In this document: piece after piece, positions 44,398 through 56,599 of the stretch
How the letters are laid out: each line of letters begins with the position of its first letter
Position numbering within the stretch: position 1 is the stretch's first letter
DNA from: Coriaria nepalensis
Taxonomy: Eukaryota; Streptophyta; Magnoliopsida; Cucurbitales; Coriariaceae
DNA length: 64,000 bases
Assembly: GCA_027186245.1 (NCBI GenBank)
Contig: CP114482.1
Coordinates: forward strand, 30,957,209 to 31,021,208
Reading direction: 5' to 3'
Position numbers and translations under genes: made by a program
The notes under the pieces: model-generated
What the model saw: only the letters and a program-made list of their open reading frames with translations
Databases searched by the model: none
What the model was told of the DNA's origin: nothing

Positions 44398-45060
44398 TAA
44401 TAGACGCTCAAAACATATCTTCAAGCGTATTAATTTTCTTTTATAATGGTCCATTGGTTTGCAGATAAAAAAGTGGTACTCAGAACCAAACAAGTACTAC
44501 AGGCTTCTTCAAACGCTTTCCAAAATCCAGAAGTAAATTATGGCCCTCTATCCAATTATGGAAAATAGTATATCGTGCAGGCAAACAACCTTATTCGGAT
44601 AGAGTCATGCATGTTGTGCTACTGTGTAGTAGTATTCACAAGAAGAAAGTGAGGAAATTTTGTGAGCCTATCTACAATCACCTAAATAGAATTGTACCTT
44701 TGACTAGTACAAGGTAACCCAATTACAAAATGCATCGTCATATGTTCCCACTTCCATTCTAGAACTTGAGGCTTTGGAGCATTCCTACTGGATTTTAATG
44801 TTCTACCTTAACCTACTTAAAAGTCAAACACTTAGAGATAAAATTAATGATATGTTTCTTCATACCTTCCCACCAAAAGATTTCCCTTAGGCTATGATAC
44901 ATATTTATTGATCGAGGATGAATGGAATAAGTGCCTAGATGAGTTCCTCTAAAATATCTTCTAACACCATCTACATTAAGAGCACGCACACATTGGCCTA
45001 AGTGGAGACTTTTGTCCTCCCCAACTAAAGTTTCAGGTCCCTTCCCTTTGATCATCTCTC
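44398..45060 (-). pseudogene. Integrase fragment of element E
   Basis: The open segment 44813-45055 has GTHLGTYSIHPRSINMYHSL, FWWEGMKKHIINFISKCLTF. This is the HHCC zinc-binding domain with its last cysteine replaced (CLTF where CLTC is usual). The core continues downward, ending at 44398 with ANQWTIIKEN-like sequence. Confidence 0.7.
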
Positions 45061-45699
45061 ATCATCTTGCTTAATTTTTCATCTTTTGCTTATGTTGCTC
45101 GAATATTGTCTAGTTAGAGACCAACGTCTTGGGGCTAACATTCGATACACTCAAGAACCTACTAATTTAGGTAAATATCCATTTCGTTCTTCAACTTCTG
45201 AATATAAGCTAAAATGTCATGGTTCATCAATTTTGAAACAAACTTTGTTGCTTTTAAGTTAATGAATTTATGCAATTAGCAACCTCCTTTCAGATGAGAT
45301 AGGAGCTCAGCTCTCAACTGACTTCCTAGTCAAGGCATCAACCACCAAATTGACTTTTTCTTGGATGATACAAGATAGTACAACCATAATCCTTAAACAT
45401 TTTCGTCCAACAACATTGGTGAAGTTAAGATCTCTTTTTGAAGATATATTCCTAGTTTGTTTTTATCGATTGTAAATCTCGGTAGTTTCTGACCCTTAAA
45501 TTCCTACAAACTCTCTTCACAAGCATCTGACCCTTGAAATTTCATACCCTTCTAAATTAATTTAGTCAATGGAGAGGTAATTCGAGAGAAATCCTTGACA
45601 ATGTGTTGATAGTAACCTATTAACCCCAAAAAGGTATGAATCTTTGTTACCGAAGTTGGTCTTAGTCAATTCTTTACTGGTTCAATCTCGAATAGGTCT

Positions 45700-46250
45700 A
45701 CTTGAAGAGCCTCGTCAGAGATTATATATCCTAGAAATACCACATGATCCATCCATAATCCACACTTAGAGAATTTGTCATACAACAATGCTCTCTCAAA
45801 GCTTGCAAGACTATCTTAAGATGAAGTGCATGTTCTTGCTCTTTGAGTAAACCAATATGTCATTAATAAACACAATCACATGTCGGTCTAAGTATTACTT
45901 GAAGACACGATTCAGTAAGTCCATGAAAGCTGCTAGAGTATTAGTCATGCCGAAAGACATGACTAGGAATTCATAATATCTGTAATGCGTGTGTGATGAT
46001 AACTCGAATGAAGATCTATTTTCGTAAAAAGACTCTTACCCTGAAGTTGGTCAAACAAATCATCAATATAAGGGAGATGGGATTTATTATGAATACTCAC
46101 TTTAATAAGATATTTACAATTGATGCATGAACGTAGGGTTCCATCTTTCTTTTTCAAAAAGAAAATCAATGCACCATGAGGACACACTTGGACGAATAAA
46201 CCATTTTTTTTAGTAGTTCATTCAATTTTTTCTTTTAACTCTTTAAGTTC
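45700..46250 (-). pseudogene. Reverse transcriptase of element E, catalytic motif mutated
   Basis: 45963-46187 reads [20 protein letters not shown], then [29 protein letters not shown]. At 45845-45900 the catalytic motif reads VIVFINDILVYS, where the first aspartate of FIDD has become asparagine. Stops are common downstream. Confidence 0.75.
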
Positions 46251-46489
46251 AGTTGGAGCCATCCGATTCGGTGGAATGGATATAGAACTATACCCAAGAA
46301 TAACATCACTATAAAATTCAATATTCCTATCATGAGTCAAATCAGGCAATTCTTCTGGAAATGCATCCTCAAATTCACAAACTCGCTTGTACATCACGAG
46401 TATCTCTCACCATGGCTATATATCCCTAGCACCCTTTCCTCATAACTTTATAACTTTAAGTGCCGGTATTAAATTAGGTGGAGACATGT

Positions 46490-48230
46490 TACTCTCCCTT
46501 ATTATGTAATAAGGTAGCTCAAACTTAACAACATATGATGACAATACAGAGTTGCATGATAAGAGGCTAATCAATCTATGCCTAATATCACATTAAAGTA
46601 TGATATATAAAGCTAAATTAAAATTTCCAATAATTCTCGTTCCCTAACATGATTGACACAAGACTTGTATACCAAGCTTATATTAATAAATTCTCATACC
46701 TGTGTAGCCACTTACAAACAATGGTCTAATAAAGTTCGTTTCCAATCAAACTGGCTAGCAAAGTACGACAACACAAACTAGTCTATGGGTTCAGGGTCAA
46801 ATAATATACAAGCATCAAAAGAGTAATCAGGAAGTGTACCTACCACCACCTCATTAAAAGCCTAGACATCATGTTGAGTCAAAGCATATACTCTAGTCTG
46901 CCTTCTTCTAGAAGATGTCTCTCTTTTATGCCTAGAAACTCCTTACTTTGATAATTTCGAGAACCGTGACCGTAACACTTGATGGAGATGAGATTTTCAA
47001 TCATGTAGAACCCTTTAGAGTCTTCAGACAATCCCTCTTAAAATGACCCATTTGACCACATCCAAAGCAAGCTCCAATTTGTCTATGACGTGGTCGAGAA
47101 TGCCTACTCCCACAACTAAGACATACACCCTTGCTCTGGGATGGCAAGGTTGACCCTAATGGACAAGTTGATGCAGCACTATATACCTTTGACCAATGAC
47201 TTTAAGAACCCACAACTGATGTTTGAACCATGCCTTGCAGAGCCCACTGAAAGGTCATCTAACCATGTGCACTGCACCCAACCTCTTACTGGAATCCTCA
47301 CTAAACTAGTTGTCCTAACTGTTAGTCCTGAGGTGCATACGTACATCACGTTTAATCTTATCCCAATTTTTACGGTCTTCAATTTTTTTGCAGCATCCAC
47401 TATAGCAATATACGAGGCACACTTTTGAGCATCCATTGCCTTAAACAACAAAGTCACAAGATTCTCTAGAAACCTCATAATCCTCATTTCTTTAGGTTCA
47501 ACTAGATAAGGAGCATATCATGATAACCATGTAGAGAGAATATTATACTTGGTTACTATCATACTTGGAGTCTGTTTCAAATTTTCAAATTTCATTGTCA
47601 ACTTATATCTTTTGTCAACTTAGAAGAAACTTTACTATGAAAGCATCATAGAACTCATTCTAAGTCAGTTTCGACGCTCCTACAGGACTATTTTGATAGA
47701 AGGTTGTATACCAATCATATAACATATCTTTTAACTGATAAGCCACCAAGTCAACATATCATATTTCAAAACTCTCCATGGCGCTGCAAGCCTTAGCTGA
47801 ACTTTTTAGAAATTGTAATGGAGGATTAGAACCCAAAAATATAAAGGGCTTTAAAACCTCAGAAACTGAGACATAATGTTCGTGGTCACCTTCCTGCATG
47901 CTTGCAATAGTAGGTTGTCACTAAAATTCTTCCTAGGGAACACCCTGAACATATGCATGATCCTTCCCTTGTAATTGGCTTTCTAACAATTTTTTTTTTT
48001 TTGTAAATTTATTGCTAGTTCGGCTAAAATTGGATCACTATTTTCTTCTCTACCAGTCCTTTAACCCTCTCTCATCCACACATGTCTTGTGTTTGTATAC
48101 CACCATTCGCTTAATCCTTATTCCCTATCCGGGAACATCTCGGTGAGCATAGCGGAGACCTCATTGGAAACCTCATAAAAAAAAGCATCTCTTTGCTTAA
48201 TGTTCCCCATTAAGAGCCATATTACCTAAA
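46490..48230 (-). pseudogene. gag and protease of element E
   Basis: gag starts near 48215 with MGNIKQRDAFFYEVSNEVSA. Capsid-end traces (KFENLKQTPSMIVTKYNIL, 47560-47620) and an intact-looking knuckle (ACFGCGQMGHFKRDC, about 47025-47075) follow. The protease region at about 46790-46860 reads YSFDACILFDPEPID, with DPE instead of the DSG active site. The 102-residue minus frame 47179-47487 is the gag linker segment. Confidence 0.65.
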
Positions 48231-50500
48231 CAAATAACAATTACAAATACTAAGAGATATAATAGAAAAAATGTGAAGAAATGACATGAACGATAACAAG
48301 AAAATTTAGAATAGATACTTAATAACCTATCACATATAGTATTTCAATTGTAAATATACCAGGCTATTTACTACAATCAAGATACTACCAAACTTTAATA
48401 TCCCTTTTTACTATCTTCCTAGGTAGATTAATTTTGTACTTTGAATTCTATAAGAAATGTATTTAAGTTGTTATAAAAGTAAGATTTTCATATTATAACC
48501 TTATAGGACCAGTAGTAGATTTCGAGCAAGTTTTCTTAGATGATTAGAGTATAAAATTTCGTTAATTTGGTGGCCTAAATTTAATCTCTATTAATCATTA
48601 TTAACAACAATACCACAAAAAACATGAAATTTAGTCCAAAACTCATTAAAAATAATGGGCCAAAATTATACTCAATTAATTATATATCACCCAAATTTAC
48701 CCAAAACATTAAATTGGCCCATAGCTATTTTTAGTCCATTTTATGGCCAACAATCTAAAAAGGAGATGAAAGCTAAATTGTTGATAATTATCATTAGTAG
48801 ATAATGTTTTATCTTGATAAATATCAAGTCATCTTATCACAATTTGACTTCTTTATTTTATCTTTGAAATTAGGCTCATAAATAACCCAACGCCACATTA
48901 TTTTTTCCCTTCTCTTACAAGTCACGAAAATAACCATCCAGAGAGTTTCTCGTCTTCTTCTTAATTTCTCAACCATTAATAAGACTTAATTAAAGTAAAA
49001 AAAAAGTCTTAATCTCTTGATGAACAAGCAAGTTTAAGAAAAATCCACCTTCACTCATCCATAGAGGTGAGAATTTATCTCCTTTTCATTCAATTTTCTA
49101 ATCTGTAGATCAATCTCATATGATGGTGATTTTCTATAATTATTTTGAGATTTTCAACCTAGCTTAGTATTATAGTAATTTAGAAATAGTATGATCTCTT
49201 GAATCCTTATAATGTGAAATCTAAAATATGTATAGTATCTATTGGTTAAAGTGAATTAAGAAATTTTCTAAGCGCTATAAAATAATAAGAAAATTATATT
49301 GAGATACTAAACTCTGAGAACTTTTTAGAAAGCCTAAAAGCACCTAAATCAGAGTAATATAGGTCTATAAATAAATTCTTGAAGTTGAACTACTGAGCTG
49401 CAAAATAGAATTACCTGAATTATGAGCAATACATGTTCTTATAGACTTTTGCATATGCTAATGACCATAGAAAGTTTTGATATTTTACAAGAACAAACTA
49501 GAGACTTAGACTTACAAAATCATATAAGGCTCCACTTAATTGGTCCTCAAAAATAAAATGTAGTGTGATCTTAAAGTTAGTAAAAACATAATATTTTCCC
49601 ATAATAGGAGGGTTTCAATAACAACTTTGATAAGGTATAACTTGAGTAATACTAAGCGAAATGAAGTTACCACATTAAATATGAAAGCTTACGATGTTAA
49701 TTTTCTAAAGAAATATGTATGAGAATTTTTGAGTACCTTAACAATAAGATATAGGTAAGAGAAAACTATTGGTCGAAGATAGATGCGTAAGTGAATGTTC
49801 TTGGAACAATTGAGATTCAATTGGTCAACATGAATATTTTGATTTGAAATTTTAATAGGACCTATAGGAGTTGTTAATAGAGGTACCATAAATAGTTTAG
49901 AGAAATATTGATTTTCAAATGTGAGATATAATTCTTAGAACACAACTATCCAACCAAAAAGTTTGACGGGGAAGAACCGAACATCAATTGTCAAGAAAGT
50001 CAATTTAGAAGGGATAGCAGGTAATTGTGTTTTGAGCTGGAATTTCTATAGGAGACACATAAGAGATAGAACTAAGATTGTATAAATTTCAAGCCAATTA
50101 AAGCTACGATTTAAGAGATACAATTATCAAAACTTAGACTAAGAATTAGAGAAACAAAGCAATTTCAAATTATGCCTTCAAGGAGTATATTGAATGGCAT
50201 AAATCATGAAATAAAAATGACTATTTAGAATTGTAAATTTTATAGAATATAGTTACTAACTTTAATAAGATGTGGTGTGAGTTTCAAATGAAAGCATCTG
50301 ACTTGTATAAAGAGTTGAGTTTTTAAAGTAAAGACTTAAATTAAGGATACTAGAATAATGTTATTATGTGTGATTTAGATAGATTAATAGAGAGTAAGGT
50401 TTTTATGAAGGAAATTCTTACAAAGTCAAGTTTAAATGCATGCTCGATTAGGTTAATAGGTGGCCCAAAGTTTGAAGGATTTTTGAAAACTCTTACAAAA
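48231..50500. other. AT-rich LTR-like debris without genes
   Basis: No gene supported. The part 48860-49080 has a TATA-like CATAAATAACCC, then CT-rich and A-rich tracts, then GGTGAGAATTTATCTCC. This looks like the promoter and start of the transcribed part of a plus-oriented LTR. It may be continuous with the F-family LTR segment at 50500-51236, but that could not be proved. Confidence 0.35.
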
Positions 50501-51236
50501 TAGCCAGGCTCTGGATAAGTCAAGTCTCACCTACAATACAAGTATTTTATCTATTTGATATTTTCTTTACTTGAAATATTTTGATTGATATTAATACAAC
50601 ATAGCATGGTGAATATTGAGTTGATGAAAATATAGTTTTTATTTGGTACTTCGTGATTTTAAATAGCATATTGGAAACTGAGTTTATAATGTGTAGATTA
50701 TATATATCACAGTGGAAATATTGAAAGTGCTAATAGTTTCATGCAAAAGCAAACATGAAATAATGTTATGCTATTTAATTAATTAAGCATGTTTCATGGA
50801 ATAACATAATAGTGACGTGATATCGAGTCAGGGCAAACTGAGCGGAGTCCCTAACCCCGGGGATAGGGGCAGACTGTGAGAGGTCGTTGATCCTAGTTAT
50901 ATTTTGATCATGGGAACTGAGCAGAGTTGTTATCAAAGATTTTGATGGTCATAAAGGACCACAAAATATAGAAATGTCAACGATAATATCCTCAGAGCTT
51001 AAATTAGTAAAAGGAAAGCATGCTATTTTCATAGTATCTGGAATAGAGGACAGTCTATAGTTTCAGAGCCTAATGAATGAAGCGCGGTCGACCTTGTGAG
51101 GAGTACATATGGGCCCGACTTGTGGGAATATAGAAAAGTTTAGAACATATTTTAGGAAGCTTCTAAAATAACATTTTGTTTTATCAAAAGGGTTATGAAT
51201 AAGAATATCTATATGCATATTCAACTTATATAAATA
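50500..51236 (+). repeat. F-family LTR segment in plus orientation
   Basis: The blocks ACTGAGCGGAGTCCCTAACC, AGGTCGTTGATC, GGTCATAAAGGACCACAAA and AGGAGTACATATGGGCCCGAC are reverse complements of blocks in the F LTRs (26000-26450 and 33940-34310). It is interrupted at 51237 by the foldback element and appears to continue to about 52600. Confidence 0.65.
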
Positions 51237-52469
51237 GGGTAAACTAGGATTTATCTTCTCTAATACTTTAAAATTAGAATAAAACTTTTATAATTTTGAT
51301 AACTAGAATGCTCCCTCAATCTTAAAGAAAAACTAGAACAAAGCCTCCGTCTTTGTTTAGAGAAACTTTGATCAACCTAAAAACTTCATATAAATTATAA
51401 TTAATCCTCCAAAGTATTTTGAAATTATAATAAATAAAGTATAAAACTTAAATTTTATTGAATATCCAAAATTTTTATAACAATAGTGAATACCCAAAAC
51501 TCAAACAAAAATTATAATGAACCCCCAATTCTTTTAATGATTGATTTGAAATCAATAACTCGACCCAAACGACCCTATCTAACCCATACATTAAAAAAAA
51601 AGAATTTTAATTTCCAAAATAATGCCTTAGTTTATCAAAATTAATTTCATTTACTTCCAAAATAATTTGATTTGCTTCGTTCTGATTCTTCGTAGGAAGA
51701 AATCGGATCAGATTCATTTCGGTTTCTTCACACAAAGAAACCAAATTGACTCAATTATTTTTCCACGAAGTAATCAGACTCATTAGATTGATTTTTTTTT
51801 TTCAAGAAACTTGATCAATTCGATCAGTTTCTCATGAAGACTGGACCGATTCAATTGGTCTATTCAAAAGAGATATTAGATCGAATTTCTATTTTCTTGA
51901 AAAAAATTAGATCGAGATTTATTTTTTTCTTCAAGAAATCAGATTGTCTTTATCACGACAATGCTTGGTAGTGGTAGCGGTAGCTGGAAATCCTGAGGTT
52001 ATGTGGGAAAAAAATTAGAAAAATAAAAAATTATGAGAAAAATAAATAAAATTAATTGAGATTAGTTAAGTGGTTGTTTTGAAACAAAAATTCACAAAAA
52101 AAAATTATTTTTTAATCTTATAGATAGAATCATGTCATATTAGGTTGGCTTAATATTTGAAATTGATCCTGAGAAAATTAGAAGTTTATTATAATTATAT
52201 TTTGAGTGTTTTGTATTCATTATAAAATATAAAATTTTTGAGTGTTCACTCTTATATAAGTTTAGTTTTTTGGCGTTCATATAATTTAAAAATATATTAG
52301 GATTAATTATAATTTATGCGAAGTTTTTGGGTTAATTATAGTTTTCCCAAATAAAAATTGAGGTCTTATTCTAGTTTTTCTAAAAATTACAGGATGTATT
52401 GTTGTTATAAGACCCAAGAGAATTTATCCTAATTTTAAAGTATTTGAGACAGTAAATCCTAATTTGCCC
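51237..52469. mobile_element. Foldback/MULE-like element with long inverted arms
   Basis: The left arm (51237 to about 51545) and right arm (about 52180-52469) are inverted repeats of one another. Landmarks occur in mirrored order: GGGTAAACTAGGATTTA against GGGCAAATTAGGATTTA; ACTTTAAAATTAGAATAAA; AAACTAGAACAAAG against AAACTAGAATAAG; AACTTCATATAAATTATAATTAATCC against AACTTCGCATAAATTATAATTAATCC. The middle (about 51550-52170) has no coding capacity and is rich in AGAAATC/GATCAGA phrases. No clean target duplication was seen, and A/T-rich flanks hide it. Long arms without a transposase suggest a non-autonomous Mutator-like or foldback element. Confidence 0.75.
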
Positions 52470-53520
52470 ATATAATTATATAACGGAATTGTGGTTTGAG
52501 ATTTGTATATGTTGAGTTATAAGTAAATAGAGTTTTATAAGTTCAAATTAATCAATATTTTTATCAAAAGTTATATTTGAGTTAAGTAGTGACATTCCTA
52601 TTAGTTATATTGCAAAGTTAGTTGTTTCCTTACAAGTGTTCGGAGTAATTATAGAGCTTGTAAGAGGCTGCTATACAAACACATTGCTCCATGGACATAT
52701 GAGTTTGAATTTAAAACCAAACCAAGTCTATCATGACCCCCAAAATTGAAGTTAATACATAGAAACTCATGTCAATTTAACAATATATATATAAATATAA
52801 ATTGAACCTAATTGGTATATTCACGTATATATAGCCTTTTCACCACTTATGCAAACAAGTTCTTGTACAAGCCAACTATGATCAACGAAGCCACCTTACA
52901 ATCTACATGAGTCCTATATATATTTCCAAAAGTGGTCCTCAAATATTTTTTAGATAATTAGCAATCCCCAAGGTGTGGTCAACAAGAATGCCAACTCCTG
53001 AATGAGAATCCCATGTGCTTGACCAAGCACGATCAAATATCTAGAGGGCATAAAATTTTAAAGAAAAAATGAGCCAAAACTTAATAAATAAATATTACAT
53101 AATCATTCTTACAAGACAAGTCTATTCATATAGTATGTATATCCATACAAACAATTATCAAGTTCTCAATCACACATTCAAATCTCCTTTTTACCTATGC
53201 AAGTAGTTGAAGCAATATCATAATTAATGAATGACAATTTAGCCAAGATCATCCGTATTAATAAACTCATACCATGACCACATAAGAAAATCTCACCATG
53301 AAGCACGAGTCCTCATATTTATCTAATGTCCCGCCATATAAGGCTAAGATAATAATAATATCACTATGTAGGGCTCCGCACATATGTCATATACATATAA
53401 TAGATCAATGTGCATAAAGACTATCAATACTGTTGATAGTTACAGGACAATTTTCCAAATAATTCAATGAACACATACTTTCATCTCACGGTCAAAATTA
53501 CATGTATAAATGAACCAATT
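52470..53520. repeat. LTR debris, including a minus-oriented gypsy LTR fragment
   Basis: From about 52730 the plus strand begins CATGACCCCCAAAATTG, the reverse complement of a usual gypsy LTR 3' end. It continues with LTR-like phrases (ACCATGAAGCACGAGTCCTC, CCCGCCATATAAGGC, GTAGGGCTCCGCACATATG) to about 53500. No partner copy is present in the window, so the family is unknown. Confidence 0.35.
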
Positions 53521-53529
53521 GCCATTCTT

Positions 53530-54140
53530 TTTGGTTAGGACTTGGGTCATTGGGTGTTGTCTGAGGTTTTATTTGAAGCCAATTCTCTTAGCACTGTCAA
53601 GGAGGTGGTTTCTTCTCATGATTGGTTGAATTTCGATTTGGCGGATGTTGATATTAATTATTTAGAAGGGATTATTCCCTCTTTGAACTTAAATGATAGA
53701 TTGATATGCTTGCCCAGTAGAGATAGTAATTTCTCCATCAAAACCGCTTGGGAAGGCCTTGTTCATGACGATTTGAGTGTGGAATATTACAAAATTCTTT
53801 GGTCTTTAAAGATCCCCTTAAAAATAAAATTTTTTTAATTGGAAACTTTTTAGGGGAGCTGTAGCGGTTGATAATAATATTAGAAGGATTTGAATTCAAT
53901 TACCTTCTTCTTGTTCTTGTTGTTTGTCCCGAGACTTCGAGGATATCTTTCACTTATTCATAGTTGGAGATATTGCTAAGAAGGTTTTGCAACATTTTAG
54001 TTTTCTGTTCCGTACGAATCATTTACATCAATCTATTTTTGACAGGTTTCAGTTGTGGTGGTTTGGTTTGAAAGGGAAGACGCTTTTTACATTAGTGGGG
54101 ATAATGGTCCCACCTCTGATCACTTAAGAAATTTGGTTTA
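53530..54140 (+). pseudogene. LINE (non-LTR retrotransposon) RT C-terminal zinc-binding remnant
   Basis: The open part 53542-53838 (98 residues) ends with RDSNFSIKTAWEGLV and YKILWSLKIPLKIKFF. This is the signature start of the zf-RVT domain found at the C-terminus of plant LINE reverse transcriptases, and NIRRI, SSCSC and RDFEDIFHLFI are readable in shifted frames after it. A run of extra T at 53829 shifts the frame. Only this tail remains; the RT and endonuclease domains are absent. Confidence 0.75.
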
Positions 54141-54759
54141 GTAGTAATGGTCCCACCTCTGATTACATGGTAGGATATGCCAAAAAAATACAAATAAAGT
54201 CGATTATATAGAATTTAGGTAAAGAAGTTCTCGGTGAATCTATTTTCAAAAATAAAGAATTAACAGTTCTAAACCTGAATCAAATATATCCTGAATTAAA
54301 GAAAAATTTAAACCCACCTTCTTCGATACAACTATACTAGCTATCCAATACCAAAACCAGCTTTAGACTCGATCTAACTCTAATGGAATAGGCTAAATGT
54401 AACACTTTTGGTCGAATAAAATGGTTGTTATCTTTTGTAATTAATTTCTGATAACGATTGGACCTACACTAATATAATACCCATATATTCTAATTATCCC
54501 AATTCAATTTTATCGAATCAAAATCCTCCACTAATCTAACAGTACTTCAATTTCAACGTAATCAATTCATTTTCCAGCAACCTATATTCAATCCATCAAC
54601 CTAGTAGTAGTATTAAGCTATCATAGTACCTATAAAGGATATTTTCAGAAGGAAAGATCCATCACAATCAAAACCCACAATCTCTCCTCATGAAGTCTAC
54701 TTTTCATTATGATTCACACACCAACGGCTACGATCCTATAATATCTTCCTTAATTATGC

Positions 54760-54880
54760 ATTTCCTTATATTACATTATTCAAATAGTAACATATTTGTT
54801 GTATATAGATTTTCATGAATTACTATCATTTGTAATCCATCATACATAAAATAATAAAAAAATTTTTATTCAGAAACTCA
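54760..54880 (+). repeat. End of a plus-strand copia LTR
   Basis: An A/T-rich tract ends in CAGAAACTCA at 54880, directly before a tRNA-Met primer site. The LTR start could not be placed; it may lie between about 54180 and 54700. Confidence 0.5.
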
Positions 54881-54895
54881 ATTGGTATCAGAGTC
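54881..54895 (+). other. tRNA-Met primer-binding site of the plus-strand copia element
   Basis: ATTGGTATCAGAGTC is nearly the exact consensus for plant copia elements. It lies 49 bp before the gag start codon at 54944. Confidence 0.8.
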
Positions 54896-54943
54896 ATCGA
54901 CATACGTCCCTTATTATTTTTCTCACCCCTTGCCTCCTCTCAA

Positions 54944-56580
54944 ATGGCTGCCACTACCAATGAAATGACTCTTTCCACCACATCAATTCTCGCTACTGTT
55001 CCGCCATCTCTGACTCCTCTACCTCAGTTCAAACTAACCAAATAAAACTCACTAGTACTAATTATCTTTTGTGGTTAATATAATAGAAGGTGTTTAGTTT
55101 TACTCATTTTAGTATTCTATTTTTGTGTTCTGTTTTAGTTGACTTTTTCCTTCTATTGGATTTTGGTATTAACTCTTTTTACGTCAGCTAGATCTTCTCA
55201 AATTAAACTTGTGAGAATTTTGAAGCAGATCGGATTAAAGATGAAGAAGTTATGACTCATTTTATTGGCTGCTACTATACTTGCTGTCGTCGTAAGTCAG
55301 CTGCTGTTTGGTGATCCAATTATGCCTTTTTTCCTATCCTAACAAATTTAATAAGTCCATATGATTATGTTGGAGTTATTTTTAGATCAATCGGAAGCAT
55401 TTCATCATTTTTGGCCTAATGGTCTTTAGCCAATAAATAGTTGATTTTTTTTACTTTTCTAGTTTTTGCTTTCTTCTTTGCAGATTTTCATTTTACTTTT
55501 AAGGAAACTTTAATTAAGTGTTGTAATAGGTTATCTTTTCTAATTTGTAAGCAATCTAATAAAGTCAATTGCACTTATAATAATGATCAAAACTCATCTA
55601 CTTATTATAATGAAAATATTTAATATAAGTTATATTTTTGCAATAAAAAACTGTCTGCATAATTTCAGTTTCATTGTCTTAAACTGAAGCTCTCTTCTTC
55701 CTTGAATTGATCCAAATTCTTACATAATACAGGTAAAGCCATACCGCTTGGGTCAACGAGTCTTCGGATACATTGACGGTTCAATCCCGACACCCTCAAT
55801 ATTTCATCCCTCTGCAGACAGTGAATTATAAAAAAACCAAATCCGACATCTAACCACTGGTACCAGCAGGACCAATAGATTCTCTCTGCCATCAATTCTG
55901 CGATAAGCATTGAAGTCCTCCCAGCGATGGTTGGTCTTGAATCATCCAAAGTCGTATGGACAGCACTTGCCGCCATCTTTTCAACCCAGTCAAATGCACA
56001 ACAAATCAGAATAACATTATTTTCAACCAACAAGAGGGTCCAAGACCATCACTGAATGTTTTCAGTTTATGAAGACTCAAAGTAATATCTTGGCATCGAT
56101 CACACATCCTATGTCACCAGTCGACCTCGTCAATTACATCTTTGGCGGCTTGGGTTACGAGTATGATCCACTTGTTATCAATCTTACAACACGGCGCGAT
56201 CTACCTTCGCATCAAGAAATTTATGGTTACCTCTTGAACTTCTATTTCTGCCTCCAACAACTTGAATCTCCGGTGGATATATCCAATTTGACAGCGAATC
56301 TTGCAAATCAGAGAGCTCAGGAAACAATCAGGGTCGAGGACGGCTCATGGATCTTCATCTTTATCCTCTGCTCAAGGTCGTTTCTCATCTTCCTCTACAA
56401 ATAGGAACCCAAACTCAGGCTATATTCCAAAACTCGAGCAGCTTCTTTTTAACCTGAGCAGACATCATTCTGGGAATGAGTTATTTGGCCACGGCCAACA
56501 TGGCTCACTTTCCGAATGTCAGATTTGTTAGAAAGTGGGGGACATAGTAGATCGTTGCTATTCGCTATATGAGCATCCTA
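54944..56580 (+). pseudogene. Copia gag, split by an intron-like insertion
   Basis: Start MAATTNEMTLSTTTS at 54944. NYLLWLI and two stops lie at 55060-55089. After the insertion, VKPYRLGQRVFGYIDGSIPT resumes at 55733. The capsid end follows in the open segment 56069-56404: PVDLVNYIFGGLGYEYDPLV, then LPSHQEIYGYLLNF. The zinc knuckle near 56510-56560 reads CQIC.KVGDIVDRCY. Apart from the insertion, only a few stops and shifts are present. Confidence 0.75.
55090..55732 (+). other. 643-bp GT...AG insertion within copia gag
   Basis: The insertion begins GTGTTTAG after AAG and ends TACATAATACAG before GTAAAGCC. It is T-rich and non-coding, like a plant intron, and removal at the GT and AG restores the gag frame (K then VKPYR). 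The borders also share AGGT on each side, so a 4-bp duplication around an inserted segment is equally possible. Confidence 0.6.
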
Positions 56581-56599
56581 ACAAATCCGGCCTAGCCAT

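Larger units (their letters stand above)
44398..48230 (-). mobile_element. Element E: 3'-truncated gypsy retrotransposon
   Basis: A third minus-strand chromovirus-like element: gag start near 48215, zinc knuckle at 47030-47070, protease at about 46790-46860, RT at about 45700-46250, integrase zinc-binding at 44813-45055 and integrase core down to 44398, where it meets the LTR of D. Its 3' LTR and chromodomain are missing, and the breakpoint falls in the conserved TI..LEDML.A...F helix. It is the most decayed of the three Tekay-like elements. Confidence 0.7.

Noticed and set aside
47141..47428. 95-residue plus-strand open frame
   Set aside because: The opposite strand is the gag linker of element E, which explains the open frame.
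52585..52640. Possible second F-type LTR start (GTAGTGACATTCCTATTAG)
   Set aside because: Only about 30 bp resemble 25641-25670 and the expected continuation is not seen.
55671..56033. 120-residue minus-strand open frame
   Set aside because: Sense reading on the plus strand is clear copia gag, so this is an antisense shadow.
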